DNA from: DATBLZ01 sp036555065
GTDB lineage: Bacteria > Pseudomonadota > Gammaproteobacteria > Steroidobacterales > Rariloculaceae
Direction of reading: 5' to 3'
DNA length: 22,490 nt
NCBI GenBank assembly: GCA_036555065.1
Contig: DATBLZ010000115.1
Span: 1-22,490, forward strand
Shown here: positions 13,164 through 19,967 of the stretch, in pieces
How positions within the stretch are numbered: the first letter of the stretch is position 1
Layout: each line of letters starts with the position of its first letter
Position numbers and translations under genes: made by a program
Notes under the pieces: model-generated
The model's input: the letters and a program-made list of their open reading frames with translations, nothing else
The model's database searches: none
What the model was told of the DNA's origin: nothing

Positions 13164-13192
13164 ATTATTCGGAGCGTCCAATGGCAAGTCAA
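13164..13192 (-). promoter_or_regulatory. sigma70-type promoter of rpsT
   Basis: On the minus strand TTGACT (13187-13192), a 17-bp spacer and AATAAT (13164-13169) make a strong promoter. Start would be near 13157, giving a leader of roughly 38 bases before the UUG codon. The leader is G/C-rich, with runs (GCCC, CCGGGC, GGCCC) able to pair locally. Confidence 0.7.
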
Positions 13193-13204
13193 GCCGAGTA
13201 ATCC

Positions 13205-14797
13205 ATGCCCTCGGAGCCCGAAGGAACGCACCGCGCTTCGCGGCTGCTCAAGTCGACGTCTGTCGTCAGCTCGATGACGCTGCTCTCGCGCGTCAGCGGG
13301 CTCGCCCGGGACATCACGTTCTCGTACTGGTTCGGTGCGGGCATCGTCATGGACGCGTTCATCGTCGCCTTCAAGATTCCGAACCTCTTGCGCCGGTTCT
13401 TTTCCGAAGGCGCGTTTTCGCAGGCCTTCGTGCCCGTAATCGCCGAGTATCGCGCTACGCGATCGTGGGCAGAGGTCCGCGAGCTCATCGACCGCGTGAG
13501 CGGCACTCTGAGTCTCGTGCTGTTCGTGATCACGGCCTTCGGCGTCATCGCGGCGCCGCTGCTGATCATTGCGTTTGCGCCCGGGTGGGTCGGAGACGGG
13601 GGTGGCCGGGAGCTCGCGACGGAAATGTTGCGATTCACGTTTCCATACATATTCTTCATCTCGCTGACGGGGCTCGCAGGCGGCATTCTCAACACGTATG
13701 GCCGATTCGCGGTACCCGCGTTCACCACCGTGTTGCTGAATCTCATTCTGATCTTTTTTGCGGCTTGGGTAGCGCCGCGGCTCGATCGGCCGGATCTCGC
13801 GCTCGCGTACGGAGTCTTCGCGGCCGGCCTCGTGCAGCTTCTGTTTCAGTTCCCTTTCTTGCTGCGCGCGGGGCTGTTGCCGCGACCGAAATGGGGAGCT
13901 GCGCACGAAGGCGTGCGCCGAATCTTAAGGCTCATGATTCCGGTGATCTTCGGCTCGTCGGTCGCGCAGATAAGCATCATGCTCGACACACTGATCGCTT
14001 CGTTTCTCGTGACGGGCAGCATCAGCTGGCTCTATTACTCCGATCGGCTCGTCGAGTTTCCGCTCGGGGTGTTCGGCATCGCGCTCGCTACCGTGATTTT
14101 GCCGAGCCTGTCCGAGCACCACGCGCGCGCGTCCAAAGAATCATTCTCGGCGACCCTCGATTGGGCGCTGCGCTGCGTGTTGCTCATATCGCTACCGGCC
14201 GCGGTCGGCCTCGCTGTGCTCGCAAAGCCCACGCTCATCACGATTTTCTACGGCGGCGTATTCAACGAGGCCGACGTCGAGATGGCGGCTGCGAGCTTGT
14301 GCGCCTTCGCGCCCGGCCTCATCGGATTCATTCTCGTCAAGGTTCTTTCGCCGGGCTACTTCGCGAGGCAGGATACGCTCACGCCCGTGCGCATCGGGAT
14401 TCGCGCGCTCGTGCTGTCGATGGTTTTCAACGTGATATTCGTCGTGACGCTCGTTTACACGCGCTGGGCTCCGGCGCACGCGGGTCTTGCGGCAGCCACG
14501 ACTCTTTCGGCGTTGCTCAATTCGACGTGGCTGCTTCGCGGCCTCGTGCGCGCCGGCGTGTACCGGCCCGGCACCGCATGGAAGAGGCTATTCGCGTGTG
14601 TGGCGGGCGCGTGCATCGCGATGGCGCTCTTTGCGTATTGGCTTTTGGGCAGGCTTGGCGACTGGTACGCGATGAGCACGACCGCGCAAATCGCGTCTCT
14701 TACACTCGCAGTCGCGAGCTCTGGCAGCGTCTACATCGCAGCTTGCTATGTGCTCGGGCTGCGCTTTGCCGATTTTCGCCATCGTGCGCCTGTATAG
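13205..14797 (+). CDS. murJ: lipid II flippase MurJ (MviN)
   Basis: The 530-residue protein has about 14 membrane helices. The N-terminal MurJ signature is LLKSTSVVSSMTLLSRVSGLARDITFSYWFGAG followed by DAFIVAFKIPNLLRRFFSEGAFSQAFVPV. Later blocks (SSVAQISIMLDTLIASFL, SISWLYYSDRLVEFPLGVFGIALATVILPSLSEHHA, LVKVLSPGYFARQDTLTPVRIG) are typical. It moves lipid II across the inner membrane for peptidoglycan synthesis. ATG 13205 is the first plausible start; no strong ribosome site is seen. It diverges from rpsT and overlaps ribF by 14 bp, starting the murJ-ribF-ileS-lspA unit. Confidence 0.97.
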   Translation: MPSEPEGTHRASRLLKSTSVVSSMTLLSRVSGLARDITFSYWFGAGIVMDAFIVAFKIPNLLRRFFSEGAFSQAFVPVIAEYRATRSWAEVRELIDRVSGTLSLVLFVITAFGVIAAPLLIIAFAPGWVGDGGGRELATEMLRFTFPYIFFISLTGLAGGILNTYGRFAVPAFTTVLLNLILIFFAAWVAPRLDRPDLALAYGVFAAGLVQLLFQFPFLLRAGLLPRPKWGAAHEGVRRILRLMIPVIFGSSVAQISIMLDTLIASFLVTGSISWLYYSDRLVEFPLGVFGIALATVILPSLSEHHARASKESFSATLDWALRCVLLISLPAAVGLAVLAKPTLITIFYGGVFNEADVEMAAASLCAFAPGLIGFILVKVLSPGYFARQDTLTPVRIGIRALVLSMVFNVIFVVTLVYTRWAPAHAGLAAATTLSALLNSTWLLRGLVRAGVYRPGTAWKRLFACVAGACIAMALFAYWLLGRLGDWYAMSTTAQIASLTLAVASSGSVYIAACYVLGLRFADFRHRAPV

Positions 14798-15719
14798 GAC
14801 CCTTGCCGCGGTTACGCGCGCCGAGCCCGTCCCGCGCACGGTCGCCATCGGCGTTTTCGACGGATTGCATCTCGGGCACCAGGAAATCCTCGCGCAGACG
14901 AAGCTGCTTGCGCGCAAGCACGGCGGCGTTTCGACCGTGTGCTCGTTCGAACCGATGCCGACGGAGTTCTTGAGCCCCGATGCGCCGCCGCCGCGGCTCA
15001 CGTGCTTTCGCGAGCGCTTCGAGCTGCTCGATGAGCTCGGCATTGCAGAGATGTTCTGTCCGCACTTTGCCGCCATCCGCGATTTGACGCCCGAAGCGTT
15101 CATCGAGGACCTCCTCGTAGGCGCGCTCGGTGTACGCAGCGTCGTCGTCGGCGACGATTTTCGCTTCGGCGCGGAGCGGCGCGGGACGCTCGAGGACTTG
15201 CGTGCCGGCGGGCGGCGCTTCGGCTTCCGCGTGACGACGGTTTCTCCGGTCTACCGCGACGGGCAGCGCGTCAGCAGCACGGCAATCCGCGCGGCGCTCA
15301 AGGCCGGCGACCTCGGTGCCGCAAAGCGCATGCTCGGCCGCGACTATGCGATGTCGGGACGCGTCGGCCCGGGGCTCGGCGTCGGCAAGAAGCTCGGGTT
15401 TCCCACGGCGAACCTCGAGCTCAAACGGCGTCTCGCGCCCGTCGACGGAATCTTCGCCGTGCGTGTCGCCGGGCTCGGCGGCGTACTCATCGACGGCGTG
15501 GCGAGCGTCGGCAATCGCCCGATGGTCGGCGGGGGCAAGGTGCTCCTCGAGGTGTTCTTGTTCGATTTCGACCGCGACATCTACCGGCAGTACATCACCG
15601 TCCAATTCATTGCCCGACTGCGCGAGGAGCGCACGTTCGCCGATCTTGCGGCGATGCAGGCGCAGATGCACCTCGATGTGCGCGCGGCGAAGGCTGCGCT
15701 GCGCGCCCGAATCGCTTAA
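14784..15719 (+). CDS. ribF: bifunctional riboflavin kinase / FAD synthetase
   Basis: About 311 residues from GTG 14784 (MRLYRTLAAV). The N-terminal FAD synthetase domain has VAIGVFDGLHLGHQ (20-33) and VVVGDDFRFGAERRG, and the substrate motif VSSTAIRAAL. The C-terminal riboflavin kinase domain has GRVGPGLGVGKKLGFPTANLEL, with the PTAN motif, and the LLEVFLFDFDRDIY block. It makes FMN and FAD. An in-frame ATG lies farther upstream at 14748, but it would add twelve hydrophobic residues that do not belong to the family and would enlarge the murJ overlap, so GTG 14784 is preferred. Confidence 0.95.
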   Translation: MRLYRTLAAVTRAEPVPRTVAIGVFDGLHLGHQEILAQTKLLARKHGGVSTVCSFEPMPTEFLSPDAPPPRLTCFRERFELLDELGIAEMFCPHFAAIRDLTPEAFIEDLLVGALGVRSVVVGDDFRFGAERRGTLEDLRAGGRRFGFRVTTVSPVYRDGQRVSSTAIRAALKAGDLGAAKRMLGRDYAMSGRVGPGLGVGKKLGFPTANLELKRRLAPVDGIFAVRVAGLGGVLIDGVASVGNRPMVGGGKVLLEVFLFDFDRDIYRQYITVQFIARLREERTFADLAAMQAQMHLDVRAAKAALRARIA

Positions 15720-15759
15720 ACTTTCGCGCCCTGGCGGCGCACGAGCCTTGTCTCGCCTC

Positions 15760-18700
15760 ATGTTCGAAGCAGTCACAGCGCGTTACGACGGCCCCGAGCT
15801 CGAGAAGCGGATTCTCGAGCTTTGGCGCACGCACGACGTGTTTGCGAAGGTGCTCGAGCAGGGGCGGGGCCGAGAGTTGTTCGTTTTCTACGAGGGGCCG
15901 CCGACGGCCAACGGCCGCCCGGGAATCCATCACGTTCTCGCGCGGACGTTCAAAGACCTCTACCCGCGCTATAAGACGATGCGCGGCTTTCAGTGTCCGC
16001 GAAAGGCCGGTTGGGACACGCATGGTCTTCCGGTCGAGCACGAGGTCGAGAAGGCGCTCGGCATCTTCGACAAGAAGGAGATCGAGCGCCGAGTCGGGAT
16101 CGCGAGCTTCACGCGGCGTTGCCGCGAGTCGGTCATGAAGTACGTCGCGGACTGGGAAGCCATGACGGAGCGCATGGGTTTCTGGGTGGACTTCAAGGAT
16201 GCGTATTTCACGCTGCACAACGACTACATCGAGTCCGTGTGGCATTTGCTCGAGCAAATCTGGGATCGCGGGCTCATCTACCAGGGCTACAAAGTCGTCC
16301 CCTACGATCCACGCATCGGCGCGACGCTATCGTCGCACGAGGTCGCGCTTGGCTATCGCGAGGTCGACGATCCTTCGATCTTCGTGCGTTTTCGTGCAAC
16401 GGACGAGCGGAATACGTATTTCCTCGTTTGGACGACGACACCGTGGACGCTGCCGTCGAACCTACTGCTCGCGGTGAACCCGGACGTCGAGTACGTTTGG
16501 GTGCGGCACGGAAAGGAGACGCTGATCCTTGCGCGCGAGCTCGTCGCGCGCACGCTCGGTGAAGGCGCGCACGAGATCGTGCGCAGCTCTTTTGGCCGCG
16601 AGCTCGATGGCATGCGGTACGAGCGGTTGTTCGATTACTTGCCGGCGAGCGGCGACATCTGTCGTGTGCGGACCGCGGCGTTCGTGACCACGGCCGACGG
16701 CACGGGAATCGTGCATGTCGCGCCCGCCTATGGCGAGGACGACCTCAAACTCGGGCTCGCGCACGGGCTCGAGGTCGTTCACGGCGTCGGCGATGACGGC
16801 TACTTCGTGCCCGAGGTAACGCCGGTTGCCGGCAAATTCTTCAAGGAGGCCGATCCGGTAATCATCGCTGCGTTGCGCGAGCGCGGCCTCGTGTTCCGCG
16901 CCGAGACCTATCGACACAACTATCCGTTCGGGTGGCGCACCGGCGATCCGCTCATCTATTACGCGAAGAATGCTTGGTACATTCGAACGACGGCGTTCCG
17001 TGAGCGTCTCGTCGCGCTGAATCGGACGATCAATTGGGTTCCAGAGCATATTCGCGAAGGAAGGTTCGGCGACTGGCTCGAGAACAACATCGATTGGGCC
17101 CTGTCGCGCGAACGCTTTTGGGGCACGCCTTTGCCGTTATGGACCGATGGCGAAGGCGACTACATCTGTATCGGCTCCGTGGCGGAGCTCGAGAAACGCG
17201 CGCAGCGCAAGCTCGGCGACCTCGACTTGCACCGGCCGGCCATCGACGCGATCACGTTCACGCACGAGGGCCGCGAGTACCGCCGCGTCCCCGAGGTGAT
17301 CGATTGCTGGTTCGACTCGGGCGCGATGCCGTACGCGCAATGGCACTATCCGTTCGAGAACGAGAAAGTATTCGCGAAAAGCTTTCCGGCCGATTTCATC
17401 TGCGAGGCGATCGATCAGACGCGGGGCTGGTTCTATACGCTGCACGCGATCGCGACGCTCGTTTCGGACAGCGTCGCGTACCGCAACGTCGTGTGCCTGA
17501 GCCATATCGTCGATGCCGACGGCAAGAAGATGTCGAAATCCCTCGGCAACGTCCTCGATCCATACGAAGTCTTCGACAACGTCGGTGCCGACGCGCTGCG
17601 GTGGTATTTCACTGCGCGCGTAGCGCCCGACGTCCAGAAGCGGCTCTCCGTCGAGATCATCTCGGAAGTCGCGAGCACGTTCGTGAATACGTTGTGGAAC
17701 ACGTACGCGTTTTTCGTCATGTACGCGCGCCTCGACGGCGTGGACCTCACACGCGACGTACCGTACCGCGCGCGTCCCGAGATCGATCGTTGGATCATTG
17801 CACTGCTCGAGGACACGGTCGCGACCGTGACCGAAGCGCTCGACCGCTACGATGCGCAACGCGCGGGGCTTGCGATCGAGCGGCTCGTCGACCAGCTCAG
17901 CAACTGGTACGTGCGTAGGAATCGGCGGCGTTTCTGGAAGGCGGCGGCCGGCGACGACAAGCAGGCTGCGTACCTTACTTTGTATGAGTGCCTCGACGTC
18001 GTGCACCGGCTCATGGCGCCGTTCGTGCCGTTCTTGAGCGAAGCGATCTACCAGAACCTGGTTCGCGCCGCGCGCCCCGGTGCGCCGCTGAGCGTGCATA
18101 TGACCGAGTGGCCGAGCGCGCGTCCGGAACGCTGCGATCGCGAGCTGCTCGCGCAGACGGAGATCGTGCAGCGCGTCGTCGGGCTCGGGCGCGCGGCGCG
18201 GAACGCCTCGCGACTCAAGGTGCGGCAACCATTGGCACGTATGCTCGTGCGCGTCCCGGACGACGCGGCCGCGGCAGCCGTGCGCACGCACACCGACCAG
18301 ATTCTCGATGAGCTCAACATCAAGGCGATCGAGCTCATCGCGCGCGATGCGAAGCTCGTAAGCTACAGAATCAAGCCGAACTTGCCGGTCCTCGGCAAGC
18401 GCTACGGCAAGCTCATCCCCGGGATCCGCGAGTATTTGAGCAGCGCCGACGGCGCTGCGATCGCGGCCGGTGCGGCGCGCGGCGAGGCGCATCGGGCCGT
18501 GGTCGCCGGTCAGGAGGTGGACCTCGAGCCCGCGATGCTGCTCATCGAGACGGAGTCGGCGACAGGGTTCGCGTGCGCCGAGGACGAAGGCTACTTAGTC
18601 GGTCTCGATACGACGCTCGATGCGGACTTGCGCCGCGAAGGGCTCGCGCGCGAGATCGTGCGCGCCGTCCAGGATGCCCGCAAGGAGGCCGGGTTCGAGG

Positions 18701-18906
18701 TCTCGGACCGCATCGTGCTCGGCGTCGAAGGCGATGACGCCGTGCGAATGTCCATCAAGGCACACCGGCCCTACATCATGGCGGAGACACTCGCGAGCGA
18801 GTGGGCGTGGCGTGAAGGCGGGAACGTGTTCGTCAAGAGACTCGTCGAGCCGGATTTCCAAGTCGAGATCCGGATCGCGAAGGTCGAAGGGGGCGGTACC
18901 CGATGA
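15760..18906 (+). CDS. ileS: isoleucyl-tRNA synthetase, type 2 (IleRS2) with GIHH signature
   Basis: The 1048-residue class I synthetase belongs by length and motifs to the type 2 (eukaryote-like) branch: FYEGPPTANGRPGIHHVLAR (about 42-61), RKAGWDTHGLPVEHEVEK, an editing domain with TTPWTLPSNLLLAV and GTGIVHVAPAYGEDD, and a long type-2 C-terminal region (PNLPVLGKRYGKLIPGIREY onward). The KMSKS loop is intact (Lys590-Ser594). The first signature motif, normally HxGH, reads G-I-H-H at residues 55-58, so positions 1 and 3 are exchanged. ATG 15760 was chosen; TTG 15748 is possible. It sits 40 bp after ribF and overlaps lspA by 4 bp, the locus that usually carries type 1 ileS in Gammaproteobacteria. 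It is the only ileS visible here, so it is probably the housekeeping enzyme. Confidence 0.97.
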   Translation: MFEAVTARYDGPELEKRILELWRTHDVFAKVLEQGRGRELFVFYEGPPTANGRPGIHHVLARTFKDLYPRYKTMRGFQCPRKAGWDTHGLPVEHEVEKALGIFDKKEIERRVGIASFTRRCRESVMKYVADWEAMTERMGFWVDFKDAYFTLHNDYIESVWHLLEQIWDRGLIYQGYKVVPYDPRIGATLSSHEVALGYREVDDPSIFVRFRATDERNTYFLVWTTTPWTLPSNLLLAVNPDVEYVWVRHGKETLILARELVARTLGEGAHEIVRSSFGRELDGMRYERLFDYLPASGDICRVRTAAFVTTADGTGIVHVAPAYGEDDLKLGLAHGLEVVHGVGDDGYFVPEVTPVAGKFFKEADPVIIAALRERGLVFRAETYRHNYPFGWRTGDPLIYYAKNAWYIRTTAFRERLVALNRTINWVPEHIREGRFGDWLENNIDWALSRERFWGTPLPLWTDGEGDYICIGSVAELEKRAQRKLGDLDLHRPAIDAITFTHEGREYRRVPEVIDCWFDSGAMPYAQWHYPFENEKVFAKSFPADFICEAIDQTRGWFYTLHAIATLVSDSVAYRNVVCLSHIVDADGKKMSKSLGNVLDPYEVFDNVGADALRWYFTARVAPDVQKRLSVEIISEVASTFVNTLWNTYAFFVMYARLDGVDLTRDVPYRARPEIDRWIIALLEDTVATVTEALDRYDAQRAGLAIERLVDQLSNWYVRRNRRRFWKAAAGDDKQAAYLTLYECLDVVHRLMAPFVPFLSEAIYQNLVRAARPGAPLSVHMTEWPSARPERCDRELLAQTEIVQRVVGLGRAARNASRLKVRQPLARMLVRVPDDAAAAAVRTHTDQILDELNIKAIELIARDAKLVSYRIKPNLPVLGKRYGKLIPGIREYLSSADGAAIAAGAARGEAHRAVVAGQEVDLEPAMLLIETESATGFACAEDEGYLVGLDTTLDADLRREGLAREIVRAVQDARKEAGFEVSDRIVLGVEGDDAVRMSIKAHRPYIMAETLASEWAWREGGNVFVKRLVEPDFQVEIRIAKVEGGGTR

Positions 18907-19412
18907 AGGAGCGCCGCTGGTTCGCGTTGGGCGCGGGCGCCTCGAACTGGCTGTGGCTCGCGGTCGCCGTGATTCTGCTCGATCAAGTAACGAAGCACGT
19001 CGTCATGGGCGCTCTCGCCGAGTTCGAGTCCGTGGAGATCCTGCCGGTTCTCGATCTCATCCGCCTGCACAACGAAGGCGTCGCGTTCAGTTTCTTCGAC
19101 ACCGGCCCGGGTTGGCAGCGCTGGGTGTTCATCGGGCTCAACGTTGCGGTCAGCGTCGGGATACTCGTATGGCTGCGGCGCCTCCCGGCGACGGGACAGC
19201 ATTTGCTCGCCGCGGCGCTCGCGCTCGTCCTCGGCGGCGCCCTCGGCAATGCGATCGACCGCGCACTCTGGGGGCACGTCGTCGACTTCATCAGGGTGCA
19301 CTACGGGGACTGGTCTTTCCCGGCGTTCAACGTCGCCGATTCGGCGATTACCGTCGGCGCGGCGCTCGTGATACTCGACAATCTCATCGAGTACGGCCGC
19401 AAGCACCGGTAG
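18903..19412 (+). CDS. lspA: lipoprotein signal peptidase (signal peptidase II)
   Basis: The 169-residue inner-membrane aspartyl protease has four helices. Its conserved blocks are LLDQVTKHVV (25-34), HNEGVAFSF (56-64), GGALGNAIDRALWGHVVDFI (111-130) and FPAFNVADSAITVG (139-152). By alignment with P. aeruginosa LspA, the catalytic pair is Asp128 and Asp146. It removes signal peptides from prolipoproteins after lipid addition. The ATG overlaps the ileS stop (ATGA), indicating coupling. A terminator begins inside its last codons. The fkpB and ispH genes often found next are absent here. Confidence 0.97.
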   Translation: MKERRWFALGAGASNWLWLAVAVILLDQVTKHVVMGALAEFESVEILPVLDLIRLHNEGVAFSFFDTGPGWQRWVFIGLNVAVSVGILVWLRRLPATGQHLLAAALALVLGGALGNAIDRALWGHVVDFIRVHYGDWSFPAFNVADSAITVGAALVILDNLIEYGRKHR

Positions 19413-19424
19413 GTGCGGCCTTTT
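19395..19424 (+). terminator. intrinsic terminator of the murJ-ribF-ileS-lspA unit
   Basis: GGCCGCA (19395-19401) pairs with TGCGGCC (19414-19420) and is followed by TTTT. The left arm and most of the loop are the last codons of lspA, whose stop is at 19410-19412. Confidence 0.65.
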
Positions 19425-19446
19425 GTGGGGGCGGCTTCAGCCGTGG
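19422..19446. repeat. REP-like palindrome, copy 3 (lspA/pilE convergent gap)
   Basis: TTTGTGGGGGCGGCTTCAGC and the next bases CGTGGG form a short palindrome (CGGCT/AGCCG, 19432-19443) with the same GTGGG flank as the reverse complement of the copy at 11733-11755. It fills the 35-bp space between the lspA stop and the pilE stop. Confidence 0.55.
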
Positions 19447-19447
19447 G

Positions 19448-19900
19448 TTACCAGCAGTTGTTGTTCGGGTTCGGCGCCGCCGTGCGGATGCCTTGCGCGT
19501 TGATCGTAAAGGTCGCGCATTGGGCATCACCGGTCTGATCGACGCCGTTGGTTCCGCCGCCGGCCCTTGGCGTCGCCGTAGCGGTAAACGCCGTCGCGTT
19601 CGCCGCGGGGATCGCCAGGGTATATACGGCGTTTTCGGAGACTGCACCGGGGAATCCGAGGGCAGCGAGGTTGTTCGTATAAGTATTGTTTTGAAGGTAG
19701 AACCGCTCCTGTTCGGCGGCGATACGCAGCAGCGCCGACTTCGCTTCGGTGCGGTGCGTGCGTTGCATGTACTGGCGGTAGGTCGGCACACCGATCACGG
19801 CCAGCACGCCCATGACCACGACGACGATCATGAGCTCCAGGAGAGTCACGCCGGCGGCCTTGCGCGGATTCATCGATCGGGTCGGAGTCGGTTTTCGCAT
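19448..19900 (-). CDS. pilE: type IV major-pilin-like protein (PilE family)
   Basis: The 150-residue prepilin starts with a 17-residue leader ending in Gly17; the mature protein would begin VTLLELMIVVVVMGVLAVIG, with the conserved Glu at position 5. Residue +1 is Val instead of the usual Phe. The globular part has YRQYMQRTHRTEAKSALLRIAAEQERFYLQ and TYTNNLAALGFP, typical of PilE-type minor or major pilins. Near the C-terminus two cysteines (DAQC and NNNCW) would form the D-region disulfide loop. ATG 19900 has a GAGG ribosome site five bases away. The in-frame ATG at 19873 would leave a shorter, more usual leader (MNPRKAAG) but lacks such a site. It lies downstream of pilY1 on the same strand, the normal order in fimT-pilVWXY1E clusters. 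Confidence 0.93.
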   Translation of the reverse strand: MRKPTPTRSMNPRKAAGVTLLELMIVVVVMGVLAVIGVPTYRQYMQRTHRTEAKSALLRIAAEQERFYLQNNTYTNNLAALGFPGAVSENAVYTLAIPAANATAFTATATPRAGGGTNGVDQTGDAQCATFTINAQGIRTAAPNPNNNCW

Positions 19901-19925
19901 AGGTACCTCGACGCGCTAATAATGC

Positions 19926-19959
19926 GACCTGCCTCGCTGCGTGAGCAGCGAAGCAGGTC
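19926..19959 (-). promoter_or_regulatory. 15-bp hairpin between pilY1 and pilE
   Basis: The arms GACCTGCCTCGCTGC (19926-19940) and GCAGCGAAGCAGGTC (19945-19959) flank a 4-base loop. In minus-strand RNA all fifteen positions pair, with one U-G wobble, while in plus-strand RNA that position is a C-A mismatch. No T-tract follows, so it is not a standard terminator. It ends 26 bases before the pilE start codon. It could be an mRNA processing or stability element that separates pilin from PilY1 expression. Confidence 0.65.
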
Positions 19960-19967
19960 ACAAAACG

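Noticed and set aside
12886..14973. 695-codon plus-strand frame across rpsT, murJ and ribF
   Set aside because: It crosses three well-identified genes in another frame, is Arg/His/Ala-rich and has no domain.
15316..15759. Upstream in-frame extension of ileS (148 extra residues)
   Set aside because: It is ribF read in another frame, rich in Ser/Arg/Cys; the family starts near MFEAVTARYDGPELEKRIL.
17137..18492. 451-codon minus-strand frame opposite ileS
   Set aside because: Low-complexity Arg/Asp/Val composition and no motif; the sense strand encodes an intact synthetase.
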